From an uncultured Collinsella sp. (GTDB taxonomy: Bacteria > Actinomycetota > Coriobacteriia > Coriobacteriales > Coriobacteriaceae): a stretch of 64,000 nt of DNA. The translations under genes were made by a program, and so were the position numbers. This document shows positions 30,078 through 38,002 of this stretch, one piece after another. The stretch covers positions 1-64,000 of the forward strand of contig CABRZC010000001.1 in the NCBI GenBank assembly GCA_902475375.1. The letters are read 5' to 3'. Under the pieces are notes generated by a model. It did not search any database. It was not told where the DNA came from and worked only from the letters and a program-made list of their open reading frames with translations. How positions within the stretch are numbered: the stretch's first letter is position 1; every line of letters begins with the position of its first letter.

Positions 30078-30405
30078 CACATAACCTCCTTTTTGTCTAC
30101 GTAATTCCTACACGACATGAAAGGAGTATACCTGTTTGGTTTGTGGAATTATAGCTAAATCCGCAAAAGGTTGGATTATTTGTTTAAATGTCTAAGTTTG
30201 TTACAAGTTGGTTACGTTGCTGCTTTTCGACTCATTACCCGCCAAGGCGTCGCTCATCAAGCCACGCATTTTACAGATACAAGCAGACTGTTCATTAATA
30301 TCGATTTTAGGCAAGCGCGAATGCGCTTGTACTGCCGCTACATTGTTCAAACAGGTATGACTTGACTATTTGCGCGACTTATGATCTACGAAACCACTCA
30401 AAAAA
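30078..30405. promoter_or_regulatory. AT-rich promoter region of the mannose PTS operon
   Basis: I see no gene in these 328 bases. The part near manX contains TATAAT and TATACT on the - strand (about 30149 and 30128). The distal part is AT-rich compared with the surrounding genes. A small + strand open frame exists but has no ribosome site and no recognisable protein character. Confidence 0.4.
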
Positions 30406-30470
30406 GTTGCGGTGGAATAGTTCTTGTTTAAGAGCCAGAAGGCTGGATTTAGGAACTATTTCACCGCAAC
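30406..30470. repeat. 65-bp palindromic element, subtype B, copy 2
   Basis: Same arms as the copy at 26720, with three G-U-compatible pairs on the + strand. The loop contains its own AGCC-AGAA-GGCT hairpin. It begins 12 bases after the stop of hypA. Confidence 0.9.
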
Positions 30471-30482
30471 TTATAGGGAATC

Positions 30483-30911
30483 CTAGACGATGTGGAGGGG
30501 GTGGGCGGCATCGACGGCGTCAAGGACGTCGGAAGGGCCGTCGGGGGCAGCGTCTGCCGGTTCCTCGTCGGGGGTCTCAATCTGCTTAATCATGACCTCC
30601 TGGCCCTGCAGCAGGTATGTCTCGCCGCTGCCGCAATGAGGGCAGGTCTTGCCGTGCTCGACTGTCGCATAGTCGCGGCCGCACGCCTCGCAATGCGTCA
30701 CGGCCTCGACAGGCTCCACAATAAGCTCCGCGCCCTGCGCGATGGGCTTTTTATCTGCCGCCCAGCGCCAAGCGTCGAGCAGCAAGTCGGGAACGACGCC
30801 CGAGACCTCGCCCAGCAGCAGCGTGACGCTCGAAACGCGACTCACGCCATTGGCGCGCGCCACGTTCTCGACATCGCGAATGATGTGGTAAACGATTCCG
30901 AGCTCGTGCAC
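30483..30911 (-). CDS. hypA: Hydrogenase maturation nickel metallochaperone HypA
   Basis: HypA binds nickel through its N-terminal Met-His-Glu and delivers it to [NiFe]-hydrogenase (and sometimes urease). The 142-residue protein starts MHELGIV and has the zinc site C-E-A-C and C-P-H-C (about residues 75-95). The start codon is GTG, preceded by AAGGAATT. An acidic C-terminal extension of about 30 residues goes beyond the usual length of about 115. No hydrogenase subunit or other hyp gene lies in the window, so its target must be encoded elsewhere. Confidence 0.92.
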   Translation of the reverse strand: MHELGIVYHIIRDVENVARANGVSRVSSVTLLLGEVSGVVPDLLLDAWRWAADKKPIAQGAELIVEPVEAVTHCEACGRDYATVEHGKTCPHCGSGETYLLQGQEVMIKQIETPDEEPADAAPDGPSDVLDAVDAAHPLHIV

Positions 30912-31106
30912 TTTTAATTCCTTCCGCCGTTCTAACGAACGGCGGTCGGCTTGACGCTGCGCGAGCCCCAGACGGGCGATCTGCCTTTCAATCGTCGGGC
31001 ATGGGCAAAAGCCCTATGCCCTCCTCTTTCAAGGCACCTCGCCACGCCTGGGACCCGCTCGCTGTCCAACCGTTCTCTGCGCCGTTCGCTTACTTGTTAG
31101 GTTCTT

Positions 31107-33884
31107 TTACTTCTTCCCGAATTTGATTTTGATGGCGCGCTTGAGCGCGTACTTACCCAGGCTTGGGAGCTTTTGCTCGTATTTGACCATCGTGGAGCAC
31201 TCGGGGCGATCGCGATCCAGGTGGATGGCATCGAACGCGCACTTGGTGGTGCACAAGCCGCAGCCGATGCACTTGTTGGGGTCGACGATCGAGGCACCGC
31301 AGCCCAGGCAGCGGGCGGTCTCGGCGCGCACCTGCTCCTCGGTAAAGGTCTCGACGTACTCGCTAAAGGGTGCAGCCTTCTCGCGCTCGCGGTCGACATG
31401 CGCCACCTCGCGGCTCGCGTTGTCGTAGCTCTCGATCACGACATCGTCGCGGTCGAGCGCGGTGTAGTGGCGCTGGTTGCGGCCGATGGTGAGCGTGGAT
31501 CCCGGCTGCACAAAGCGATGGATGGACACGGCGGCCTCGTGACCGGCGGCGATGGCGTCGATGGCAAAGCTCGGACCGGTGTAGACGTCGCCGCCCACAA
31601 AGATGTCGGGCTCAGCGGTCTGATAGGTCTGGGGGTCGGCAAGAGCACCCTGGCCGCGGCCGAGCTCCACCTTGGAGCCAGCCAGCAGGTCGCCCCACAC
31701 AATGGACTGGCCAATCGACATGACCACGCGGTCGGCATCGACGCGGCGCAGATCGTTCTCGTCGTACTCGGGCGCAAACCGGCCCTCGTCGTCAAAGACA
31801 CGCGTGCAGCGCTTGAAGGTGATACCGCACACACGACCGGCCTCGTCCAGGTGAACCTCCTTGGGGCCCCAGCCGCAGCTGATGTGAGCGCCGTCCTCAA
31901 CGGCCTCGCGACGCTCCTCCTCGCTGGCGGGCATCTGGGCCTCGCTCTCCAGGCAGAACATCTCAACGTGCTCGGAACCCAGACGGCAGGCGTTGCGCGC
32001 GACGTCGATGGCCACGTTGCCGCCGCCCACCACGATGGTGCGGCCGGGCAGCGCGTCGATCTTGCCACTGTTGACCTCGCGCAAAAAGTCGACGGCCACG
32101 GTCACGTCCTCGGCATCCTCGCCCGGAATACCGGCGAAGCGGCCGCCCTGGCAGCCGATGGCAACATAAAAGGCCTTAAAACCCTGCTCGCGCAGCTCGT
32201 CGAGCGTCACGTCGCGACCGACCTCCACGCCATAGCGGAACTCGGCGCCCATCAGGCGAATGACCTCGACCTCGGCCTCGATAACATCCTTCTGCAGCTT
32301 AAAGCTGGGAATGCCGTAGGTGAGCATACCGCCCGGGCGCTCGTTTTTCTCGAACACGACGGGCTTGTAGCCCTTCTCGGCCAGATAGAAGGCGCAGGAC
32401 AGACCGGCCGGGCCGGCACCGATAATGGCGATCTTCTGATCGAAGCCGCCAGCGCGCGTCGGCGTCACCACGGGCGGGACATAGCGGGTCGCGGCATCCA
32501 GATCGCGCTGGGCGATGAACTTCTTGACCTCGTCGATAGCCACGGCGGCATCCACGCGACCACGGGTGCAGGCGTCCTCGCAGCGGCGGTTGCACACGCG
32601 GCCGCAGATAGCGGGCAGCGGGTTCTCGCGCTTGATGAGCGCCAGCGCCTCGTCATAGCGGCCCTGCGCCGCGAGCTTTAAGTAGCCCTGAACGGCAACG
32701 TGCGCGGGGCAAGCCGTCTTGCAGGGCGCGGTGCCGGACTCGTGCGTCTCGATACGGTTATCGTTGCGGTAGTTGGGCGACCACTTGGTGTGGTCCCACT
32801 TGGTGGCATCGGGCAGCTCCTGGCGCGGATACTCGGGCACCTGTCCGCCGGCCTTTTTGCTGCAGAGCTTCTGGCCGAGCTTGGCGGCGCCGGCCGGGCA
32901 CACCTCAACGCAGCGACCGCAGGCCACACACTTGTCCTTCTCGACCTTAGCGACATAGGCCGAGCGCGAAAGATTGGGCGTGTTGAACAGCTGCGAGGTG
33001 CGCAGGGCGTAGCACACGTTGACGTTGCAGTTGCAGATGGCGAAGATCTTGTTCTCGCCGTCAATGTTGGTGATCTGGTGCACAAAGCCGTTGTCCTCGG
33101 CCTGGCGCAGGATGTCGTAGACCTCGTCGCGGGTCACGTAATGACCACGATCGGTCTCGACCACGTAGTCGGCCATATCGCCCACGGCGATGCACCAATC
33201 GGCCGGGTCGTCGGCGCAGCCCTCTCCCATCACGCGACGGCTCGCGCGGCAGCTGCAGGTGCTAGCGGCATATTTGCCATCGTATTTGTCGAGCCAATGC
33301 TCGATATGCTCAATAGGCACCGAGGTGCTCGCGGCATCGATGGCCTTCTCGACCGGAATGACATGCATGCCGATGCCGGCACCTCCGGGCGGCACCATCG
33401 GCGTGGCCTTGGACAGCGGCCCCTTGGATGCCTGCTCAAAGAACTTGGCATAGACCGGATGCTCCTCGAGCTGGCTCACGCGCATGTTGAGGAACTCAGC
33501 AGAACCCGGCACCAGCATGGGCAGCACCCACTGCTTGGCTCGCTCGGGATTTTCCCAGTTGTACTCGAGCAGGCCCGTGTAGCTCATGTCGTCGAGCATC
33601 TTCTCGATCTGGGCCTCGGGCATGCCGGTGAGTTTGACCATCTCGGGCAGCGTGTAGGGACGGCGCATCTTCATCTTGCAGAGCACTTCGGCCTGCTCGT
33701 CAGTCGCGGCCTCGGCAAACGACCAGTACTCGTAGCCCAGCAGCTCGTCGCGATGCAGCAGGCGGTTGGTGCAGTGCTCGCACAGTTTGACGATGGCCTC
33801 GCGCGGATGCTCCGGCAGCGGCGGCACAAACTCCGCACCGATATCGGGCTCGGTGTAGCTAATCCCCGGTCCGTTGAGAATCAT
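31107..33884 (-). CDS. Multidomain FAD/NAD(P)- and Fe-S-dependent oxidoreductase
   Basis: This 925-residue protein combines an N-terminal domain of about 290 residues with cysteine clusters (CSCRASRR, CNCNVNVC), a ferredoxin-like motif CVACGRCVEVCP (about residue 315), a GltD-like [4Fe-4S] entry domain (CKTACPAHVAV, CGRVCNRRCEDAC), an FAD Rossmann motif (AIIGAGPAGLSCA) and a NAD(P) motif (VVGGGNVAIDVA), and a C-terminal two-cluster ferredoxin tail (CLGCGASIVDPNKCIGCGLCTTKC). ATG 33884 is preceded by AGAAGGGA. It resembles the small subunit of glutamate synthase and electron-bifurcating relatives, but no large subunit is adjacent. Its divergent TetR neighbour and palindromes in the shared promoter indicate inducible expression. 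Substrate unknown. Confidence 0.88.
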   Translation of the reverse strand: MILNGPGISYTEPDIGAEFVPPLPEHPREAIVKLCEHCTNRLLHRDELLGYEYWSFAEAATDEQAEVLCKMKMRRPYTLPEMVKLTGMPEAQIEKMLDDMSYTGLLEYNWENPERAKQWVLPMLVPGSAEFLNMRVSQLEEHPVYAKFFEQASKGPLSKATPMVPPGGAGIGMHVIPVEKAIDAASTSVPIEHIEHWLDKYDGKYAASTCSCRASRRVMGEGCADDPADWCIAVGDMADYVVETDRGHYVTRDEVYDILRQAEDNGFVHQITNIDGENKIFAICNCNVNVCYALRTSQLFNTPNLSRSAYVAKVEKDKCVACGRCVEVCPAGAAKLGQKLCSKKAGGQVPEYPRQELPDATKWDHTKWSPNYRNDNRIETHESGTAPCKTACPAHVAVQGYLKLAAQGRYDEALALIKRENPLPAICGRVCNRRCEDACTRGRVDAAVAIDEVKKFIAQRDLDAATRYVPPVVTPTRAGGFDQKIAIIGAGPAGLSCAFYLAEKGYKPVVFEKNERPGGMLTYGIPSFKLQKDVIEAEVEVIRLMGAEFRYGVEVGRDVTLDELREQGFKAFYVAIGCQGGRFAGIPGEDAEDVTVAVDFLREVNSGKIDALPGRTIVVGGGNVAIDVARNACRLGSEHVEMFCLESEAQMPASEEERREAVEDGAHISCGWGPKEVHLDEAGRVCGITFKRCTRVFDDEGRFAPEYDENDLRRVDADRVVMSIGQSIVWGDLLAGSKVELGRGQGALADPQTYQTAEPDIFVGGDVYTGPSFAIDAIAAGHEAAVSIHRFVQPGSTLTIGRNQRHYTALDRDDVVIESYDNASREVAHVDREREKAAPFSEYVETFTEEQVRAETARCLGCGASIVDPNKCIGCGLCTTKCAFDAIHLDRDRPECSTMVKYEQKLPSLGKYALKRAIKIKFGKK

Positions 33885-33977
33885 GGTCGTCCCTTCTCTT
33901 GCCACAGCCCGGCGAGACCGCGGCGCCCCTCTTTTTTTGCAGGCCGGGCATGCCCCCATGCCGTTCACCCGCCATTG

Positions 33978-34015
33978 TTGACATTATGTCAAAAATAGTA
34001 TTGACGAACCGTCAA
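33978..34015. promoter_or_regulatory. Two TTGAC-N5-GTCAA operators between oxidoreductase and TetR genes
   Basis: TTGACATTATGTCAA (33978-33992) and TTGACGAACCGTCAA (34001-34015) are perfect 5-bp inverted repeats with 5-base centres, 23 bases apart. A weaker relative, GAACGGTCA, follows at about 34037. TetR proteins typically bind such palindromes in their own divergent promoter, so these are probable sites for the adjacent regulator. Confidence 0.72.
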
Positions 34016-34073
34016 CAATATTCAAGACTGTTAGGCGAACGGTCAGGCAAAAGAGGATGAAAGGCGGCAAAAC

Positions 34074-34736
34074 ATGGGCGACAACACAGCAGATACCTCT
34101 GTGGTCGATGCCGTCCCCGCATCCGATAGCGCGGCAAAGCGCCTGACAGGCGACGAACGCCGTCGCGAGATCCTCGATGCCGTGCGCACTGTAAGCTCCG
34201 AGCTGGGCGTGTCGCATCTTTCGGTATCGGCCGTGACCAAGCGAGCCGGCTGTACGCGCTCATTGTTCTACCACTACTTTGCCGATATGGACGCCGCCGT
34301 CACCGCCGTCATGGACGAGGCAATCGACGGTTTTATCTCCGAGCTCGAGCAGTGGAATGCCAGCCGCACGGTTGGCGACATCGAAGGCGCACTCGACACC
34401 GTCGCCCCGCTCTTCAAGCGTCTGGTCGTGAGCGGCCACGAGCTGCCGAGCACGCTCACCTCGAGCAGCGGTGCGCTCTACGGCGGCTTTTTGCACAACG
34501 TGGTCCAGCGCGTGGCGCAGTATATCTGCGACACCACCGTGGTGGATTTTGTCGCCCATCATGAGCTACGCATCGACCATGTCTACGAGACGTTCTACAC
34601 CCTCATCATGGGACTGTTGATGTATATCCGCACGCACCCCGATGTGCCCGACGAGACGGTCAAGGAGATTATCGCCTCGACGCTCCACATCGAGGGCTAT
34701 ACCGCCAAGTATCCGGAGCGCAAGCCCCAGAACTGA
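34074..34736 (+). CDS. TetR/AcrR family transcriptional regulator
   Basis: The 220-residue protein has the TetR N-terminal helix-turn-helix at about residues 25-70 (RREILDAVRTVSSELGVSHLSVSAVTKRAGCTRSLFYHYFADMDAAV). The C-terminal half is a helical ligand-binding domain without family-specific motifs. ATG 34074 is preceded by AGGATGAAAGGCGG. It is divergent from the oxidoreductase and 63 bases upstream of the Trp-rich membrane protein, so it may control both. Confidence 0.92.
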   Translation: MGDNTADTSVVDAVPASDSAAKRLTGDERRREILDAVRTVSSELGVSHLSVSAVTKRAGCTRSLFYHYFADMDAAVTAVMDEAIDGFISELEQWNASRTVGDIEGALDTVAPLFKRLVVSGHELPSTLTSSSGALYGGFLHNVVQRVAQYICDTTVVDFVAHHELRIDHVYETFYTLIMGLLMYIRTHPDVPDETVKEIIASTLHIEGYTAKYPERKPQN

Positions 34737-34799
34737 CGCCATTTGGCCAAACTGCCCGCGATCAGAAGAGGGGCCGCGGGCGTGTGAAAGGAGAGCAGC

Positions 34800-35807
34800 A
34801 TGCTGTTCGATGTTTGGGGTAGCGATACCCTTATCCACTGGGCCGGCTGGGCCATGGTCTTTATTGGCCTGATCGTGCTCAACGAGGTCGGCCGCCGCAC
34901 CAAGCTGGGCGCGGCAATCATCTTTGGCGTTGCTCCGCTGGCCATGACCATCTACTGCGTCGCCATCGCCGTCGGCGTTTCGCAGGGTGCCGAGTGGGCG
35001 CTCACCAACCCCACCCATGTGTACCAGAACAGCTGGTTCCACTACGCCAAGGTATACGCGGCGCTGGCCGGTTGCTGGGGCTTCATTGCCATTAAGTACC
35101 AGTGGGGCAAGATCGGCAAGGCGCATTGGTTCCGCGCATGGCCGTTTGTGATCGTCGCTATCAACATCATGATTGCCGTCGTGTCCGATTTCGAGAGTGC
35201 CTACCACTTCTTTGTCCTGGGCCAGTCCACCTGGGTCACCTCCGAGGGTGTCACGCAGCTTGCCGGCTGGAACAACGTGTTCAACGGCATCGCCGGTCTC
35301 ATCAACATCTTCTGCATGACCGGCTGGTGGAGCGTCTACGCCTCCGAGGATCAGACCGATATGCTGTGGCCCGACATGACCTGGGTCTACATCATCGCCT
35401 ACGATGTCTGGAACTTCTGCTACACCTACAACTGCCTGCCCACCCACTCCTGGTTCTGCGGCTTTGCGCTGCTGCTGGCGCCCACCGTCGCCGCCTTTAT
35501 CTGGAACAAGGGCGGCTGGATTCAGAACCGCGCCTTTACACTTGCTATTTGGTGCATGTTTGCCCAGGTGTTCCCGTACTTCCAGGAGGAGTCCATCTTT
35601 GTGACCCACTCCACGCTCGACCCAGGCGCCGCCACCGCGGTCTCGATTGCCGCGCTGATCGCCAACGTCGCCGCGATCATCTACATCGCCTACCGCGCCA
35701 AGAAGCTCGGTCGCAATCCCTACAAGCAGGATGTCTTTGAGGGCACCAGCGATTGGGAGAAGGCTACCGCTCGCCGCGCCAAGGTTGATTACGCGCACGC
35801 CGAGTAA
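34800..35807 (+). CDS. Trp-rich multi-pass membrane protein (DUF5692-like)
   Basis: The 335-residue protein has about nine hydrophobic segments and an unusually high tryptophan and aromatic content (for example AGWAMVF, WFHYAKVYAALAGCWGF, GWWSVY, WPDMTWVYIIAYDVWNF). It fits my recollection of the DUF5692 family, which has no assigned function. The hydrophilic C-terminus is cytoplasmic in likelihood. ATG 34800 follows AAAGGAGAG. It follows the TetR gene on the same strand and ends at a strong terminator, so the two may be one transcript. Confidence 0.78.
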   Translation: MLFDVWGSDTLIHWAGWAMVFIGLIVLNEVGRRTKLGAAIIFGVAPLAMTIYCVAIAVGVSQGAEWALTNPTHVYQNSWFHYAKVYAALAGCWGFIAIKYQWGKIGKAHWFRAWPFVIVAINIMIAVVSDFESAYHFFVLGQSTWVTSEGVTQLAGWNNVFNGIAGLINIFCMTGWWSVYASEDQTDMLWPDMTWVYIIAYDVWNFCYTYNCLPTHSWFCGFALLLAPTVAAFIWNKGGWIQNRAFTLAIWCMFAQVFPYFQEESIFVTHSTLDPGAATAVSIAALIANVAAIIYIAYRAKKLGRNPYKQDVFEGTSDWEKATARRAKVDYAHAE

Positions 35808-35878
35808 CGCGCCTGACGCAAACATCGCTTGAGTACGAAGCCGCATAACCGGCTCCGCGCAACTCAACGCATTGCAGG

Positions 35879-35918
35879 GCCCCCGGAATGTGATTCGTTC
35901 ACGTTCCGGGGGCTTTTT
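35879..35918 (+). terminator. Strong Rho-independent terminator
   Basis: GCCCCCGGAA and TTCCGGGGGC with further inner pairs (TGA/TCA) form a stem of about 14 bp around TTCG, followed by TTTTT (35914-35918). It closes the TetR/membrane-protein transcript. Confidence 0.92.
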
Positions 35919-36040
35919 GCTGCCGCGAGGATGCGGCTAAACGATGCACTCGGGTTAAATCGGATCTTATATTTCGCATGCGCTTTATATGGCTCCATTT
36001 TTGGGTACAGTGTTGTCCCGATATTGAGCTTGGGGGATAT

Positions 36041-37543
36041 ATGAAAGATGAGACGATGAGCCAAGAGGATGCGGCCCAAGATGCAGAAGCATGCGCTGAG
36101 GCCCTGGAGAGCCTTGACCGGATTGCGCTGGCCGAGATTGCGTTTGACGATTCGAGCGTTGATGTGCGAGATGAGCCGGAAATCGAAGCGCAGCCCGATG
36201 ATCAGGATGCAAAAGACGATGGCGCCGCGCCCACCGAAGACGAGGCGGGGCACGAGGAATCCGAATGCGAGGCCGACGACCAGCCCGAATCCGACACGAG
36301 CGAGGAAACCATCTTGCTCGACAGCTTGCCCGCCGAAGATTCGCTGACCCGCGAGCTCCCTGGCTTAGGCTCTGCGCCTGCCGTGGACGAGACCATCGCC
36401 ATGGGCGATATTCCCCTACCGTCCGTTCCTTCGGCACGCGAAGCCGAGGTTCGTCATCGTAAGATGTCACCCAGGCGCCGCAACCTGATGGTTGCCGGCG
36501 TTGTGGCCGTCGCGCTCGTCGCCGGCGGCGCAGGCTATGCTGCCTGGAACGGATATCAGCAAGAGCAGGCTGCCGCTGTCGCCGCCAGTGCGCACACGAT
36601 GATGTCGGTGCAAATTGGCGTACATGCCGCGGGGCTCGACTGCTCCACCGGCTCAAAGATCCCCGTGCAGGTGAGTGGCCAGGACTCCGACGGCTCCTCT
36701 GTGAGCGAAACGCTCTACGTTGACGAGCACGGTCGCGGCATTAAGCTGCTGCCCGGCGATTACACGCTCTCCATTGCTGGATCCCCCATCGCGGAAGACG
36801 GCACCATCTACACCGTCCCGACCACCAAGGCGCAGGTCACCATTAAGAGCGATGGGCAGGATCTGCGCGCTCAAGCCACCTTTAAGCTCAAGGTACCTTC
36901 GGCCGACACGGTGACTGACGACCAGATCGATGCCGCCGCCAAGTATGCCGAGGCAGGGGGCGCAAGCTCTGCCGCCGCGGCAAAGATACTCCAGCAGGCG
37001 GCAATTACGCGCCGCGATGCCGCCACCAACGCCGTAAGCGCAAGCGAGGCTCAGTCCGCCCGCGATGCCGACGCTCGGCACAAGGCGACGAACCTGTATC
37101 AGCTCGATATTCCGGTTGAGTGGTATGGCAAGGTCGCAACCTGGCAAAACGGCAGCACGCTGTGCATTTATCTGGACAGCGACACCAACACACCGCTCGT
37201 GACGCTTGTCGCAGTGCGCGACGGCGAGACCTTTACCCCCGATGACGGCGATACGGTTTTGGGCACGGTCAGCCTGGGCAACGACTACACCGTCTACGCC
37301 AGCGGCCCTGTCTATCCGTACGTGATTCCGCAAACCATCAACGGGCGCACGCAGAACCCCGTGTCGACCTACCCCATGGACACGGCGATTGAGCTTGTCG
37401 AGCTCACGACCGGCAACCGCTACACATACAGCCAGATCAAAAACGACCTGGTCGGTAAAGACGGCAAGGCAGACGCCGCGACCAAACTCGAGACCGACTA
37501 CCTCGCCCAGATTCTCCTGCCGAGCATCAAGGCCCAGGACTAG
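36041..37543 (+). CDS. Single-pass membrane protein with acidic N-terminus, unknown function
   Basis: I do not recognise this 500-residue protein. It has a very acidic, probably disordered cytoplasmic N-terminus (about residues 1-140), a basic stop (RHRKMSPRRRN), one transmembrane helix (about 147-170) and an extracytoplasmic part of about 330 residues with beta-rich segments and an Ala-rich helical stretch. ATG 36041 follows TTGGGGGATAT. The acidic tail contains Thr-Ser-Glu-Glu-Thr-type segments similar to actinobacterial kinase substrates, which is only a suggestion. Confidence 0.75.
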   Translation: MKDETMSQEDAAQDAEACAEALESLDRIALAEIAFDDSSVDVRDEPEIEAQPDDQDAKDDGAAPTEDEAGHEESECEADDQPESDTSEETILLDSLPAEDSLTRELPGLGSAPAVDETIAMGDIPLPSVPSAREAEVRHRKMSPRRRNLMVAGVVAVALVAGGAGYAAWNGYQQEQAAAVAASAHTMMSVQIGVHAAGLDCSTGSKIPVQVSGQDSDGSSVSETLYVDEHGRGIKLLPGDYTLSIAGSPIAEDGTIYTVPTTKAQVTIKSDGQDLRAQATFKLKVPSADTVTDDQIDAAAKYAEAGGASSAAAAKILQQAAITRRDAATNAVSASEAQSARDADARHKATNLYQLDIPVEWYGKVATWQNGSTLCIYLDSDTNTPLVTLVAVRDGETFTPDDGDTVLGTVSLGNDYTVYASGPVYPYVIPQTINGRTQNPVSTYPMDTAIELVELTTGNRYTYSQIKNDLVGKDGKADAATKLETDYLAQILLPSIKAQD

Positions 37544-37585
37544 CCAGCCCGAAGACAGCCGCCCGACATCCACATCCCTAACGCA

Positions 37586-37650
37586 GTTGCGGTGAAATAG
37601 GGATTGTTTTTGCTGGTCAAACCGCAAAACAGTCCCTATTTCACCGCAAC
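37586..37650. repeat. 65-bp palindromic element, subtype A, copy 2
   Basis: Shares the GGGA-TGTTT inner stem with the copy at 5398 and the common outer arms with all copies. It lies between convergent genes, 25 bases after the stop of the leftward small gene and 43 after the stop of the rightward one. Confidence 0.9.
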
Positions 37651-37675
37651 TTATTGGTGGCCTTTTGGGTGGCAC

Positions 37676-37870
37676 TCAGCGCCACGGGTCGGCTTCGAAC
37701 ATCGGCTCGCGCTCGGGGCGGCGATCGCTGTAGGGATCGTAGCCGTCGTCGTCCTCGTTCTCGGCGCGGATGTAGGGGTCGCGCGGCTTGGGCGCCGGTT
37801 TAGGCGCAGGCTTGGGTGCGGCGGGCACTGCCTCAGCCGCCGGTGCGTTCGTCTTGTTCTCGTCTTTCAT
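37676..37870 (-). CDS. Small Pro/Lys- and Asp-rich protein, unknown
   Basis: This 64-residue protein (from MKDENKTN) has a PAPKPAPKPAPKP segment followed by an acidic, Tyr-containing tail. It is probably disordered. ATG 37870 lies 8 bases after AAGGAG, which supports translation; an ATG six bases upstream is too close to that site. No homologue is recognised. Confidence 0.55.
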   Translation of the reverse strand: MKDENKTNAPAAEAVPAAPKPAPKPAPKPRDPYIRAENEDDDGYDPYSDRRPEREPMFEADPWR

Positions 37871-37920
37871 CTGCATAGCTCCTTGCATCGCATCCGCTCA
37901 ACATCATCGATTGTCGCACG

Positions 37921-37957
37921 AAAAAGGGCGGCGGACCCAATTGGATCCGCCGCCCTT
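37921..37957 (-). terminator. Rho-independent terminator of clpB
   Basis: AAGGGCGGCGGA (37924-37935) and TCCGCCGCCCTT (37946-37957) form a perfect 12-bp stem around a 10-base loop, followed on the - strand by TTTTT. It lies 46 bases after the clpB stop. Confidence 0.9.
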
Positions 37958-38002
37958 GGCGTTTAGAGACGACTGGCAGGTTTTAAGGCATCTCCCAAAA
38001 AT

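Noticed and set aside
30171..30365. A 64-codon open frame in the gap upstream of the mannose PTS genes
   Set aside because: No ribosome site, no recognisable protein character, AT-rich intergenic context.
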